DNA of 64,000 bases from Rhizobium sp. RM. GTDB taxonomy: Bacteria > Pseudomonadota > Alphaproteobacteria > Rhizobiales > Rhizobiaceae. The stretch lies in contig NZ_JACAWV010000022.1 of assembly GCF_013390595.1 (NCBI RefSeq), positions 186,001 through 250,000 of the forward strand. Direction: 5' to 3'. The translations under genes and the position numbers were made by a program. The stretch's first letter is position 1, and every line of letters begins with the position of its first letter. Below the pieces are notes generated by a model. It did no database searches. It was not told the origin of the DNA and worked only from the letters and a program-made list of their open reading frames with translations. Below, piece by piece: positions 55,583-64,000 of this stretch.

Positions 55583-57739
55583 ATGCCGACCGTTCCACGT
55601 TATCAGGACACCCAGCAGCACGTCGCCCTGCGCCCCGAATATACCGAGGGGTTGAGCGTGCGCGCCGACGCGGAAGCCTTTGGCGCCGGTGTTGGCCGCG
55701 GCATGCAGGTGCTGGCCAGAGGGCTCGAAACCGCTGGTGACGCCATGGTGCGCGTGCAGGAACTGGATGACGCCAACAGCGCCAAGGATGCAGGCACACG
55801 TTACGCAGACTGGCAACGCAACGCGCTTTACGGCGAAGACGGCTTCCTGAAACTCTCGGGCAAAACTGCGCTCGACGCGCGTGCCGCTTTCGAACGGCAG
55901 GCCGGGCAAAAGCGCATGGAATTTGCCAGAGGGCTGACGCCGGGCGCCGCAAAACTTTACGACCACAGCTCCCGCGAGGCGATGACCGGCCTGCTGGACA
56001 GCGCAATCAGCCACGTTGCCGAGCAGCGCAAGGCCTGGTTCACGGAGACCTCCAACCGCCGTATCGCCGGTTATGCCAACGATGCACTGGCGACCTACAA
56101 CGATCCGGCAAAGGTTGACGCCGCCATAGAAGGCGGCCTGACTGAGCTGGATGAACAGGGCTACATGCACGGCTGGAGCGCCGATGTGCTGGCAGAGCGC
56201 AAACAGCACTATGTTTCGGGCGTGACGAAAGACATCGTCCTCGATATTGCCGGCAGGGATGCGCTGGCTGCCGACGACTACATGGCAGAACGGCGCGGAC
56301 AGCTTTCAGACGCCGACCGCGAGGAGCTGGAAACGGCGCTCGCAGGCCCCGTTCTTCAGGCCAGAGCAAACCGCAATCTGAGCGAGATTACCGGCAGCCT
56401 CTCCATCCCGACCTATGATGACGGGCGCCCGGCCGGACCGCGACGAGACCTTGTGGCCGCGAGTGCCAGCCCGGACGCCGGGCCTGGCCCCGGCCCCACC
56501 CGCGCCCGCGCGGCCCTGTTGCCGCAGGATTACCGAACCTTTGCCGCGTCGGCCGTAACAGGCCCGCAAAATGCCCCCTTCGGTCGATTTCCAGCGCTGC
56601 CGCGCGGCCCCTCGGGCATGATGAACGGCGACACGGAAACGGCGGTCACCGGTTTTCTGAAAAACGCCGCCGGAACGACTGTCGACCCTTCGGTCGGCCT
56701 TTGGTCCAGAGACGTTCTCAACGATGTGCTTGACCGCCAGGGTGTCGCGCCAGGGCACAATCGGGAGCCCCGCTCCTATCTCCATTTCGGCACGGCCACC
56801 GATGCGCCTCGCCCCGGCGATATCGTCGTTTTCAATCGCGACAACGACATGGCCGATGTCGGTCTGTTTCAGGGCCATGATGCCAATGGCAAGATTCTGG
56901 TGCTCGGCAGCCATCGTTCGCGGGCCGGAAGGATTGAGGTCACGGCTGAGGACCCGACCCGACTGCTTGGCATCCGCACAGCCGGAACTGTCGATCCCGA
57001 CACCATGAAACTGGCCAATTACAGCCCGCAGGGTCTGAGCGAGATCGAACGGAAACTGGCTGCAATTGCCGATCCCGATGAACGCGCCGCGACGAGGAAC
57101 GTGCTCGACGCCTATTTCACCGCGCAGAAGCGGTCGATCGATGCCGCACGGGACGATGCCCAGCAGTGGGCGCAGGCGCAGGTGAAATCCGACCCCACGT
57201 TCGACCCGATGACCATGCCCGTCAAGACCCAGTCAACCATCGGTCCCTCGGGCATGCGCGCCCTCAGAGACTACCACAGGACCGTGCGCCAGTCCGGTGA
57301 GCCGAACACGGACGAAAGCACGCTCTCCGAGCTGCAGAACCAGTATGCCGACGACCCGCAAGGTTTTGCAAAAGCGGATCTTTTCCAGCACCGCAGCCGG
57401 CTGTCCGATCAGGACTGGGAAAAAGTCACCGCATGGCGACAGATGGCTCAGACCGACCGGAAAAGGGCAAAATCCGAAAGCTTCGATCTGAACCGCACCT
57501 TCACCCGTTCACGCGAATTGATGACGGAACTCGGCTTCATCAGATACCCCGCCAACATGACAGCCGAGGAGGCCAGACGCCTGGCGCAATTGCAGATCGG
57601 CCTCGCCGAAGACGTGACCGAATTCAAACGGCTGAACAACGGCAAGGCCCTGACGGAGACCGACATGCAGAAGATGCTCAACGACCGGCTGATCCCCATG
57701 ATCGCCAGCCGCCCCCCGATCACCGGCGAGCGTTCGTGA
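55583..57739 (+). CDS. Large internal virion protein, gp15-like, with inactive NlpC/P60-like domain
   Basis: A 718-residue protein, close to T7 gp15 (747). Residues 1-285 are helical, followed by a Pro/Gly/Ala linker (about 290-315). A domain at about 350-475 then resembles the NlpC/P60-type (TIGR02594-like) peptidoglycan hydrolase: pattern APRPGDIVVFNRDNDMADVGLFQG and ILVLGSHRSRAGRIEV. The expected catalytic Cys is Ser (S375 in GLWSRDV) and the expected HVGF His is Asp (D425), so it is probably inactive. The C-terminal third is helical and charged. It would form the periplasmic part of the ejection tube. Confidence 0.7.
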   Translation: MPTVPRYQDTQQHVALRPEYTEGLSVRADAEAFGAGVGRGMQVLARGLETAGDAMVRVQELDDANSAKDAGTRYADWQRNALYGEDGFLKLSGKTALDARAAFERQAGQKRMEFARGLTPGAAKLYDHSSREAMTGLLDSAISHVAEQRKAWFTETSNRRIAGYANDALATYNDPAKVDAAIEGGLTELDEQGYMHGWSADVLAERKQHYVSGVTKDIVLDIAGRDALAADDYMAERRGQLSDADREELETALAGPVLQARANRNLSEITGSLSIPTYDDGRPAGPRRDLVAASASPDAGPGPGPTRARAALLPQDYRTFAASAVTGPQNAPFGRFPALPRGPSGMMNGDTETAVTGFLKNAAGTTVDPSVGLWSRDVLNDVLDRQGVAPGHNREPRSYLHFGTATDAPRPGDIVVFNRDNDMADVGLFQGHDANGKILVLGSHRSRAGRIEVTAEDPTRLLGIRTAGTVDPDTMKLANYSPQGLSEIERKLAAIADPDERAATRNVLDAYFTAQKRSIDAARDDAQQWAQAQVKSDPTFDPMTMPVKTQSTIGPSGMRALRDYHRTVRQSGEPNTDESTLSELQNQYADDPQGFAKADLFQHRSRLSDQDWEKVTAWRQMAQTDRKRAKSESFDLNRTFTRSRELMTELGFIRYPANMTAEEARRLAQLQIGLAEDVTEFKRLNNGKALTETDMQKMLNDRLIPMIASRPPITGERS

Positions 57740-57778
57740 CCTTGTGGATGCAGGTGCGAAAAACAGGAACGCCTGGTT

Positions 57779-58102
57779 CTAGTCGTTCATCTGACCAATG
57801 AGCGCAAGAATACTCGCGACGACAATCATGATCGAGCCGGTATAAAGTCCTGCCGACGGATTACGTCCTCTCTGAACAAGACGGGCGATGAAAAAGCCGA
57901 TCAGGCCAAAAAGGAAATACGTGAGTGCACCGCCCAATAGCTGGCCGACATAGGCGCCCCAACTATTGGCAACGGGAAATTGGCCAACGATTACGGCTTT
58001 CACCACCTGTAGGCCGAGAGCCAGCAGCGCCATATTTCTGATGACCTGCCATCTCTGCCTTTTCCATTGAGCCGGCGAAATACCTTCAACCACGTCCGTC
58101 AT
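57779..58102 (-). CDS. Small membrane protein of unknown function
   Basis: A 107-residue protein with three hydrophobic segments (MALLALGLQVVKAVIVGQF; YVGQLLGGALTYFLFGLIGFFIARL; GSIMIVVASILALIG) and a basic N-terminus. The ATG at 58102 has GGGGGA five bases upstream, which decides the start. I recognise no family. It lies at the 3' edge of the phage module, convergent with it, and could be host DNA or a late phage gene such as a holin-like protein; the strand argues for host. Confidence 0.55.
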   Translation of the reverse strand: MTDVVEGISPAQWKRQRWQVIRNMALLALGLQVVKAVIVGQFPVANSWGAYVGQLLGGALTYFLFGLIGFFIARLVQRGRNPSAGLYTGSIMIVVASILALIGQMND

Positions 58103-58499
58103 GAAATCCCCCAATACGCCCGGCGCCGCCACTTCGAAACAGAGAGCAGCCCAGGCAAAAATGAATATGTCCGTGGCACTTGGCGCACGGTAATTTTCTG
58201 AAACAGCGCCCCAATTGACGCCGCCATTATCGTTATGCAATCGCCAGGCAAAAATCCACACATGGTTGCAGCAAACACGAAATTGCAACAGCTCTGTTTT
58301 ACGCCGCAGGGAACGACATCAGACCGGGATTTCGGTGATCTGCAGGGCTGCGAGACGGGCTGCACTCTGCGGGTCATGGGCAAATTGGGTGATTGTCCGC
58401 TGGCGTTGGCATAGTTCACGGCGCTGGCGCTTGCCCGCAGTGGCAACACCCGCTCATGAAGTCAGCGGACAGAACGCCCGCTGACCAGAGTTTCAGATG
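58103..58499. other. Gene-free stretch beside the phage module
   Basis: About 400 bases. No gene with a ribosome site. The main structure is the hairpin at 58461-58485. It may be a degraded edge of the phage module. Confidence 0.4.
58461..58485 (-). terminator. Hairpin terminator of the nitrilase-fold gene
   Basis: GTCAGCGG (58461-58468) and CCGCTGAC (58478-58485) form an 8-bp stem with a 9-base loop, 15 bases past the stop of the minus-strand gene at 58500. Confidence 0.55.
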
Positions 58500-59489
58500 T
58501 CAGAACGTATCGCGGCTGTCGCTTCGCGGATCGCTCTCCACATGGTGTTCGGCGTAGAGATCGGCGCGGGCCTTGCGGCGCCATGGCCGTGCCGGGTTGT
58601 CCCTGTCGACGAGGATATCGGTAACAGTGATCGATGCCTTGCCATCTGCCGGGGCGCGGCTTGCCCAGCGGCCACCCGGCGATGCAATGCCGGCTGGAAC
58701 GGTGACACTTTGCGGCGCATGGGCCGCATAGCTTACCCAATAGGCATTGCTGGCGGCATGGCCCAGCACCTCTGCCGCAAAGGCCGGGGCAGCCGATGGG
58801 CTTTCGCCGGTGGTCGAAAACAGCACGCAATCGACCTCAAGACGCTCATATTCGGCAAAGACTTCAGCATAATGGGCTTCCATGCCGATTGCGCAGCCAA
58901 AGCGGATGCCATCGACATCGAATGTCACCGGGCCTTTTCCGGGCGAATACATGAAGGAGATCTTCGTGTTCGACAGCATGCGCTCGTCGTAACGGGTCAC
59001 CAGTTCACCGCGATCGGAGATGACGTAGAGGCTGTTATGCGGACGATGCGGTGGTGTCAGCGCATGCACGGAACCGAGCACCGTCCACAGGCGCAAGGCT
59101 TTTGCAAGCGCGCTGATGGCCCGCAACTCGTCCCGCAGCGTCACCCAGTCGCAGCGCGACCAGTCGGATGGACCGATTTCCCTCGGGCCGCTGGCCGACA
59201 TCAGCCGCTTGTTGGGCGAAGACGTCGCCCCTTCCGGGAAATGGATGAGACGTGCGCCAGCCTGATGTGCATCCCGCATCAGAGCGCGAATTTCCGCCCC
59301 GCTCTCCCGCAACTGCGCGGGATCGCCGGGATAATTGAACAGCGACGTCTGCGCTACGGCAAGCCGCAACGAAGGCGCCTCGGGTGTCGGCGACGGCTGG
59401 CGGATGTAGCGAAGAGCAGCTGTGTAGGATTCGCCGGTTTTGGCGGCGCGGGCGCGCACACGGCGTTTGAGATTTCCGTTCTGTGTCAT
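58500..59489 (-). CDS. Carbon-nitrogen hydrolase (nitrilase) fold protein, catalytic Cys apparently lost
   Basis: A 329-residue protein. Residues 1-35 (NLKRRVRARAAKTGESYTAALRYIRQ) are a short helical motif found fused to various proteins. The rest has the nitrilase fold: the Glu of the triad is in LIHFPEGATSS. Where relatives have YxKxxL the sequence is YDERML (no Lys), and where they have AIC(W/Y)D...FPE it is AIGMEAHYAE, so the nucleophile Cys is replaced by Gly. It may be an inactive homologue that binds a substrate or regulates. AAAGG lies upstream of ATG 59489. Confidence 0.75.
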   Translation of the reverse strand: MTQNGNLKRRVRARAAKTGESYTAALRYIRQPSPTPEAPSLRLAVAQTSLFNYPGDPAQLRESGAEIRALMRDAHQAGARLIHFPEGATSSPNKRLMSASGPREIGPSDWSRCDWVTLRDELRAISALAKALRLWTVLGSVHALTPPHRPHNSLYVISDRGELVTRYDERMLSNTKISFMYSPGKGPVTFDVDGIRFGCAIGMEAHYAEVFAEYERLEVDCVLFSTTGESPSAAPAFAAEVLGHAASNAYWVSYAAHAPQSVTVPAGIASPGGRWASRAPADGKASITVTDILVDRDNPARPWRRKARADLYAEHHVESDPRSDSRDTF

Positions 59490-59757
59490 TGTCGGGCCTT
59501 TCACGTCTCAGACGCAGTCCCCCAGCAACCCGCCCGAAACGACCGGACCATGGACAGGTGGCCTGAGACAAAAGTCCCTTTGCCTCCGTTCAAGACCATG
59601 CTGGGGAAGGTCAAGGAGGTTGGGCGCAGGCCACGCCTGAAGAAAGCATGGCGGGCAGCTCTCGATTCGTCAATCGAGCGCAATGGCACATGGTCATCGG
59701 ATCGGCACGGCGCTAACGTGGCGCAGATTGCAGATTCGATGTTCAAGGCGAAATTTC

Positions 59758-60453
59758 ATGTCGATGCTTCTCGTTCCCGGCTTCATGCTCGATGCCGATC
59801 TCTGGCGCGATGTCCTGCCTGCCATCAGCGAGTTCGGTCCTTTTGTGCATGCCGATCTGTCAAAGGACGGCTCGATCGAGGCGATGGCGCGACGCACCAT
59901 TGCCGACGCGCCGGAGCGCTTCATTCTCGTCGGTTTTTCCATGGGCGGATATGTGGCACGCGAAATCGTGCGGCAGGCGCCGGAGCGTGTCAGCGCCCTT
60001 GTTCTGATCGCCACATCTGCCAGGGGCGATACGGAGGTGCAGCGCCAGCGCAAGGCCTCCGTCGCAACGCAAAAGACCAACCTCGCCTTCAAGGGATTGA
60101 GCGCGCCTGCCGTTGCCTCATCGCTTCACCCCGACAATGCCGGCCGCAGCGATCTCATCGAGCGTATTCAGGCGATGGGCCAAAGGCTGGGAGCCGAGGT
60201 ATTTCGCCAGCAATCCCTGCTCGACCGCGTCGACGAACAGGAAACGCTTGTCAACATTCACTGTCCATGTCTCGTCGTGGCTGGCGAAAACGACAGGCTT
60301 CGCAGCCGCGCCGAGACCGAGGAGCTTTACCACGGTATCAGCGGATCAAGCTTCAAGGTGATCGACCAGACCGGACACATGATCCCGCTGGAGGCGCCGG
60401 ACGCTCTGGCTGAAACCATCCGGCAATTTCTCACCTCGGTTCCGGCGGGGTAA
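59758..60453 (+). CDS. Alpha/beta fold hydrolase
   Basis: A 231-residue hydrolase. Starts SMLLVPGFMLDADLWRDVLP; nucleophile elbow FILVGFSMGGYVARE (GFSMG); Asp in LVVAGENDRLRS; His in VIDQTGHMIPLEAP. It resembles the small MhpC/PcaD-like esterases. AAGGCG lies before ATG 59758; ATG 59764 is an alternative. It is alone between the nitrilase-fold gene (divergent) and the DHA2 pump (convergent). Confidence 0.85.
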   Translation: MSMLLVPGFMLDADLWRDVLPAISEFGPFVHADLSKDGSIEAMARRTIADAPERFILVGFSMGGYVAREIVRQAPERVSALVLIATSARGDTEVQRQRKASVATQKTNLAFKGLSAPAVASSLHPDNAGRSDLIERIQAMGQRLGAEVFRQQSLLDRVDEQETLVNIHCPCLVVAGENDRLRSRAETEELYHGISGSSFKVIDQTGHMIPLEAPDALAETIRQFLTSVPAG

Positions 60454-60483
60454 TGTCGCCCCGCCCCTCAGCATTGCAATGGC

Positions 60484-62022
60484 TCAATCCGCCACGACGT
60501 CAGCCTCGATATCCTCCGGTTCGAAATCGGCGACCACAACGGCCTTGGGGAGAAGCACGATGATGGTGATGGCGCAAAGCGCCGTCGCTGCCGCCAGCCA
60601 CCAGCAAAGGGTGGAAAAGGCCGCCTGATAAGCCTGCTGCAACAGATGGGCATCGATATCAGGTGACAGCGCTGCAGCAGAGGCCAGATCGCCGACGGCA
60701 AGACGCTGCCCGGTATTGCCAAGCACGCTGCCCGACAGGTGTGTAAACTGGCCGAGCGACGCGGCGATCAATGCCGACAGGGCGGCGCTGACGATGGCAA
60801 GCGCAATCCCCTCGCCAGCCACACGCACCGTGCTGAAGATGCCGGTCGCCATGCCCGCCCGCTCCGCTGGCACGACGCTGATGGAAAGACCGTCCATCAG
60901 CCCCCAGGGCAAACCCGCACCGATACCGATCACCAGCATCGGCAGCACGATGAGGCTGCCATCCTGAGCCGTGAAACCCGAGAGCCAGACGAGACCGAGC
61001 GCGGCGATCATCAACCCGATGCCGGAGATCAGACCCGGCGCGACATGCCGCGCCAGCACGGTTGCCAGAATGGGCACCACCAGCATCGGTGCCGACAGAC
61101 CCAGCATGATGAAACCGGCCTCGATGGCGCCAAGCTGCGCGATGCCGATCAGCCGCAGCGGGATGATGACGAGAAGAACGACAAAGCAGGCGCAGGTGGC
61201 GACCGGCAGCAACTGCGCACCGACAAAACGCGGATACCGGAAAAGCGAGAGATCGAGCATCGGCCTTTCCACGCGCATCTCCGTTACAATGAAGACGGCA
61301 AGCGACAGGAAAAATCCCGCAGCGAGCGCGATCAGGCCTGTGGTGCCGAGGGCCGACATTTCAATCATCGCCACGGTGAAGAGTGTCAGCATCACGGTGA
61401 AGCTTACTGCGCCCAGCCAGTCGAGTTTCGCGGCGTCGGGATCGCGCGTTTCGCGCATGCGCGGCGGACCGAGGATCAGGGCGACGAGACCGATGATGCC
61501 GCTTGCCAGAAAGATCGCCCGCCAGCCGATGCTTTCAATCAGCAAGCCCGTCAATAACGGTCCGAAGGCAAGACCGACGCCGAAGGTGGTGCCGAGCAGG
61601 CCGAAGGCACGCGTTCTGGCATGACCATCAAATTCCTGCGCAAGCGCTGCCGTTCCCCCGGCCAGTGCCGCAGCGGCGCCAACGCCCTGGCAGGCGCGCA
61701 GCAGATCGATCAGCCAGACAGAACCTGCCAGCCCAAGCGCCAATGAGAAACCGACGAACAGGGCAAGGCCAGTCAGAAACACCCGCCGTCTGCCATAACG
61801 GTCGGCCAAAGCTCCGGCCGCCATCAACAGGCTGCCGAATGTCAGCATGAAGGCATTGGTGATCCAGGTGAGTGCCGCCGGTGATCCGCCGAGATCCTGG
61901 CCGATGGCGGGCGTTGCCACGGCGCCCGCCGAAAAGCTTAAAGGCAGGGTCAACGCGGCAAGGCAAACGGCCGCCAGAACCGAATTGCGGCTGGCCGATG
62001 GGGTTTGAGGTGTGACGGTCAT
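60484..62022 (-). CDS. MFS drug:H+ antiporter, DHA2 type
   Basis: A 512-residue, 14-helix transporter. Motif A is GALADRYGRRRVFLTG; FSAGAVATPAIGQDLGGSPAALTWITNAF is typical of the first helices; the motif C helix has GLLGTTFGVGLAFGPLLTG. GGAG lies five bases before ATG 62022. It is divergent from a LysR gene and is the probable target, exporting a toxic compound that acts as inducer. Confidence 0.85.
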   Translation of the reverse strand: MTVTPQTPSASRNSVLAAVCLAALTLPLSFSAGAVATPAIGQDLGGSPAALTWITNAFMLTFGSLLMAAGALADRYGRRRVFLTGLALFVGFSLALGLAGSVWLIDLLRACQGVGAAAALAGGTAALAQEFDGHARTRAFGLLGTTFGVGLAFGPLLTGLLIESIGWRAIFLASGIIGLVALILGPPRMRETRDPDAAKLDWLGAVSFTVMLTLFTVAMIEMSALGTTGLIALAAGFFLSLAVFIVTEMRVERPMLDLSLFRYPRFVGAQLLPVATCACFVVLLVIIPLRLIGIAQLGAIEAGFIMLGLSAPMLVVPILATVLARHVAPGLISGIGLMIAALGLVWLSGFTAQDGSLIVLPMLVIGIGAGLPWGLMDGLSISVVPAERAGMATGIFSTVRVAGEGIALAIVSAALSALIAASLGQFTHLSGSVLGNTGQRLAVGDLASAAALSPDIDAHLLQQAYQAAFSTLCWWLAAATALCAITIIVLLPKAVVVADFEPEDIEADVVAD

Positions 62023-62088
62023 GAGAACTCCAGGCTTGGACATGCGGACGCGATCAACGCGCAAAGCCCATGTGCACCCGATGACAGG

Positions 62089-62140
62089 AATTCGATAATC
62101 AGCCTCTTCGTCCTTTCATTGCGGACCAGAATTCTATAAT
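62089..62140. promoter_or_regulatory. Repeated motif between divergent pump and LysR genes
   Basis: AATTCGATAAT (62089-62099) and AATTCTATAAT (62130-62140) are direct repeats 41 bp apart, about four helical turns, in the 127-bp divergent gap. The second copy ends nine bases before the lysR ATG. They are candidate LysR sites or paired -10-like elements. Confidence 0.35.
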
Positions 62141-62149
62141 TTGCGAAGC

Positions 62150-63040
62150 ATGGATAAACTCAGCGAGATAGAAGCCTTCGTTCGCGTTGCCGAGAGGCTG
62201 AACTTTGCCAAGGCGGGGCAGAGCCTTGGCCTGTCGCCCTCGGCCATCGGCAAAAGCGTGGCACGGCTGGAATCCTCGCTCGGCGTACGGCTCTTCAACC
62301 GCACGACGCGGCAGGTCACGTTGACAGACGAAGGCACGATGCTGTTTGAGCGCTACAGCGCCATTCTGACCGACCTGCGCGACACCCACGATGCCGTCAA
62401 GGACAACAAGGCCGCCCCAAGCGGCAGCCTGCGCGTGACGCTGCCGACCATCGGCTATCGTTTCCTGCTGCCTATCCTGCCGGAGTTTCGTCGGCTTTAT
62501 CCTGACATCGATCTGGAATTCGATTTCAACGACCGGCGCGTCGACCTGATCGAAGGCGGTTTCGATGCCGCCATTCGCAGCGGCGCACTCGACGATTCCA
62601 GCCTGATGATGCGACGCCTCGGACCGTTTCGTTTCGTCGTCTGCGGCGCGCCTGACTATTTTGCCCGCATGGGCAGACCGCAGCAGCCCGGCCAGTTGCT
62701 GCACCATGACGCTTTGCGCTTTCGTTTCCCCTCATCCGGCAGGTTCCAGGACTGGCGGCTTGAAAATGGCGACAATGCGCTGGCCGGCATGCGTGTTGCG
62801 TTGACCTGCGGCAACATGGAAGCGATACGCGCCGCTGCAATCGACGGTCTCGGCCTTGGTTACATGCCGGAGTTTCTGGCAAAGGACGCCATTCGCGACG
62901 GCTTGCTGGAAAGTGTGCTGAATGAATATCTCGCAGCACCCGGCCACTTTTCGATCCTGTGGCCGGCAACGCGGTTCGTGACCCCGCGCCTGCGCGCCTT
63001 CATCGATTTCGCCTCTGAAAACATGTTCAGGGAAACCTGA
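62150..63040 (+). CDS. LysR-family transcriptional regulator
   Basis: A 296-residue regulator with HTH LNFAKAGQSLGLSPSAIGKSVARLESSLGVRLFNRTTRQ and a CrgA/YafC-like effector domain (SGSLRVTLPTIGYRFLLPILPEF). ATG 62150 (MDKLSEIE) is the standard start. It is divergent from the DHA2 pump and convergent with an oxidoreductase gene. Confidence 0.87.
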   Translation: MDKLSEIEAFVRVAERLNFAKAGQSLGLSPSAIGKSVARLESSLGVRLFNRTTRQVTLTDEGTMLFERYSAILTDLRDTHDAVKDNKAAPSGSLRVTLPTIGYRFLLPILPEFRRLYPDIDLEFDFNDRRVDLIEGGFDAAIRSGALDDSSLMMRRLGPFRFVVCGAPDYFARMGRPQQPGQLLHHDALRFRFPSSGRFQDWRLENGDNALAGMRVALTCGNMEAIRAAAIDGLGLGYMPEFLAKDAIRDGLLESVLNEYLAAPGHFSILWPATRFVTPRLRAFIDFASENMFRET

Positions 63041-63060
63041 TCCGGAGGAGAACCGGTGCT

Positions 63061-64000
63061 TCACGGCTCGACAAGCTGGACCACCACCTTGCCCTTGGCC
63101 CGGCCGGACTCGAGATAGGCAAAGGCTTCGGAGACCGCATCGAAGGGAAAGACGCGATCGATAACCGTCTTGATCGTGCCGGCATCGATCAGGGCTGCGA
63201 GTTCTGCAAGTTCGCGCCCGCTTGGATGCATGAAAAGGTAACGGTAGGAAACGGCGTGTTTGCGTGCTTCGGCCCGCAGACGATAGGAAATAAGCCAGAA
63301 CAGCGCCGTGAGGATCGGGCCGCGACCGAGATCCTTTCGTGCCGTCTCCGGTTCCGGCATGCCCGCAATCGACACGACCTTTCCACCACGCTTTACGACG
63401 CCGAATGTCTTCATCAGCGTTTCACCGCCCAGCAGATCGAAGGCGCCGTCCATATCGTGAAGCAAGGTTTCGAACCGCTCCGCCGTGTAATCGATGACCC
63501 GATCAGCGCCGAGATCCTCGACAAGCGCTCTGCCGCGTGGCGATGCCGTGGTTGTTACCTCTGCGCCAAGCCACCTGGCGATCTGGATGGCGAAAGTGCC
63601 GACACCGCCGGCACCTCCGGGGATGAAGATGCGGGTGCCCTGCGTAACACCGAGTTCATCGCGAAGTGCCTGCAGCGCCGTAAGCCCGGCCAGGGGAACA
63701 CCGGCAGCAGTGACGAAATCGACCGTCTCAGGCATTTTCGCCAGAAACTTTTCCGGCACCACGGCATAATCCGCAAGCGCGCCCATCGCGTCCTTCGGCA
63801 TACGGGCAAAAACGCGGTCGCCGGGCAGAAAGCCGGTCACGCCTTCACCGCACGTCTCGACCACGCCCGCCAGTTCATTGCCCATGACGACAGGCAACGT
63901 GTATCGCTGCACCACCTTCAGCGCGCCGTCGCGCGTCTTGTAATCAACGGGATTGAGACCGGCCGCGTGAACGCGCACAAGCACGCTTGCAGGCGCCGGA
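63061..64000 (-). CDS. Zinc-free alcohol dehydrogenase-like NADP oxidoreductase (5' partial)
   Basis: The frame is open to the window end, so the first residues are missing; a GTG at 63984 is internal. The protein has the quinone oxidoreductase/zeta-crystallin pattern: VLVRVHAAGLNPVDYKTRDG, VMGNELAGVVETCGEGVTGFLPGDRVF and the dinucleotide loop IFIPGGAGGVGTFAIQIARWLGAEV, then KGKVVVQLVEP at the end. The catalytic-zinc Cys/His are absent, so it belongs to the zinc-free MDR group that reduces enones or quinones. Its own regulator is not visible. Confidence 0.85.
   Translation of the reverse strand, partial: PAPASVLVRVHAAGLNPVDYKTRDGALKVVQRYTLPVVMGNELAGVVETCGEGVTGFLPGDRVFARMPKDAMGALADYAVVPEKFLAKMPETVDFVTAAGVPLAGLTALQALRDELGVTQGTRIFIPGGAGGVGTFAIQIARWLGAEVTTTASPRGRALVEDLGADRVIDYTAERFETLLHDMDGAFDLLGGETLMKTFGVVKRGGKVVSIAGMPEPETARKDLGRGPILTALFWLISYRLRAEARKHAVSYRYLFMHPSGRELAELAALIDAGTIKTVIDRVFPFDAVSEAFAYLESGRAKGKVVVQLVEP

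Overview
The window is about 62% GC, densely packed, and reads as a chromosome segment of an alphaproteobacterium, most likely Rhizobiaceae (Agrobacterium/Rhizobium). The signs are alphaproteobacterial-type AtpB and MrpF sequences, many LysR/Lrp/MFS/aldo-keto cassettes, an AmeR/AcrR-type RND efflux operon and a diaminopropionate ammonia-lyase cluster. The genus is inferred from protein style, not from a marker gene. I found no rRNA, tRNA or CRISPR array.

Region by region. 0-0.7 kb: end of an autotransporter. 0.7-3.7 kb: a compact ion-transport island. An orphan mrpF-like gene faces away from chaA (Ca2+/H+ antiporter), a 56-codon gene and a second-copy-like atpB. Four tandem-hairpin RNA elements with ACGR loops (guanidine-II / mini-ykkC type) sit here, one in front of each gene. 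3.7-5.8 kb: an arsenic-type cassette of a DUF6428-like protein with a Cys-rich tail, ArsR and an MFS pump. 5.8-10.2 kb: an operon of exported proteins (two hydrolases, a carboxymuconolactone decarboxylase-like protein, a cupin, a c-type cytochrome P460 and a DUF4405 membrane cytochrome). 10.5-19.4 kb: a class III cyclase, LysR/MFS/two tandem aldo-keto reductases, ApbE plus an FMN-binding protein, and an MFS/Lrp pair. 19.5-28.9 kb: small enzymes, a CSS-EAL phosphodiesterase, and two adjacent genes broken by small indels (MFS, GNAT). 29.1-32.0 kb: two related membrane proteins with Cys-terminated repeats. 32.0-36.7 kb: a GrpB-like protein, then two M20 amidohydrolases, DpaL and a divergent Lrp regulator.

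36.8-44.8 kb is a lower-GC defence island. It holds a 1763-residue single-chain Type ISP-like restriction-modification-translocase, a small PD-(D/E)XK-like nuclease gene almost overlapping its 3' end, and a third PD-(D/E)XK-like protein on the opposite strand. 44.8-49.9 kb: TetR plus an RND pump (periplasmic and inner-membrane parts, no outer-membrane channel). 50-51.8 kb: a pentapeptide-repeat protein, a PPOX-like protein and a low-GC HEPN-like orphan. 51.9-57.7 kb: an isolated podovirus tail/internal-core module whose order and sizes match T7 genes 11-12-13-14-15, with no capsid, portal, terminase or integrase in view. 57.8-64 kb: a small membrane protein, a nitrilase-fold protein that appears to lack its catalytic Cys, a hydrolase, a DHA2 pump with LysR, and a partial quinone-oxidoreductase-like gene.

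The best candidates for something undescribed are the riboswitch-studded ion-transport island, the Type ISP locus with two extra nucleases, the repeat-bearing membrane pair, and the orphan T7-like ejection module.
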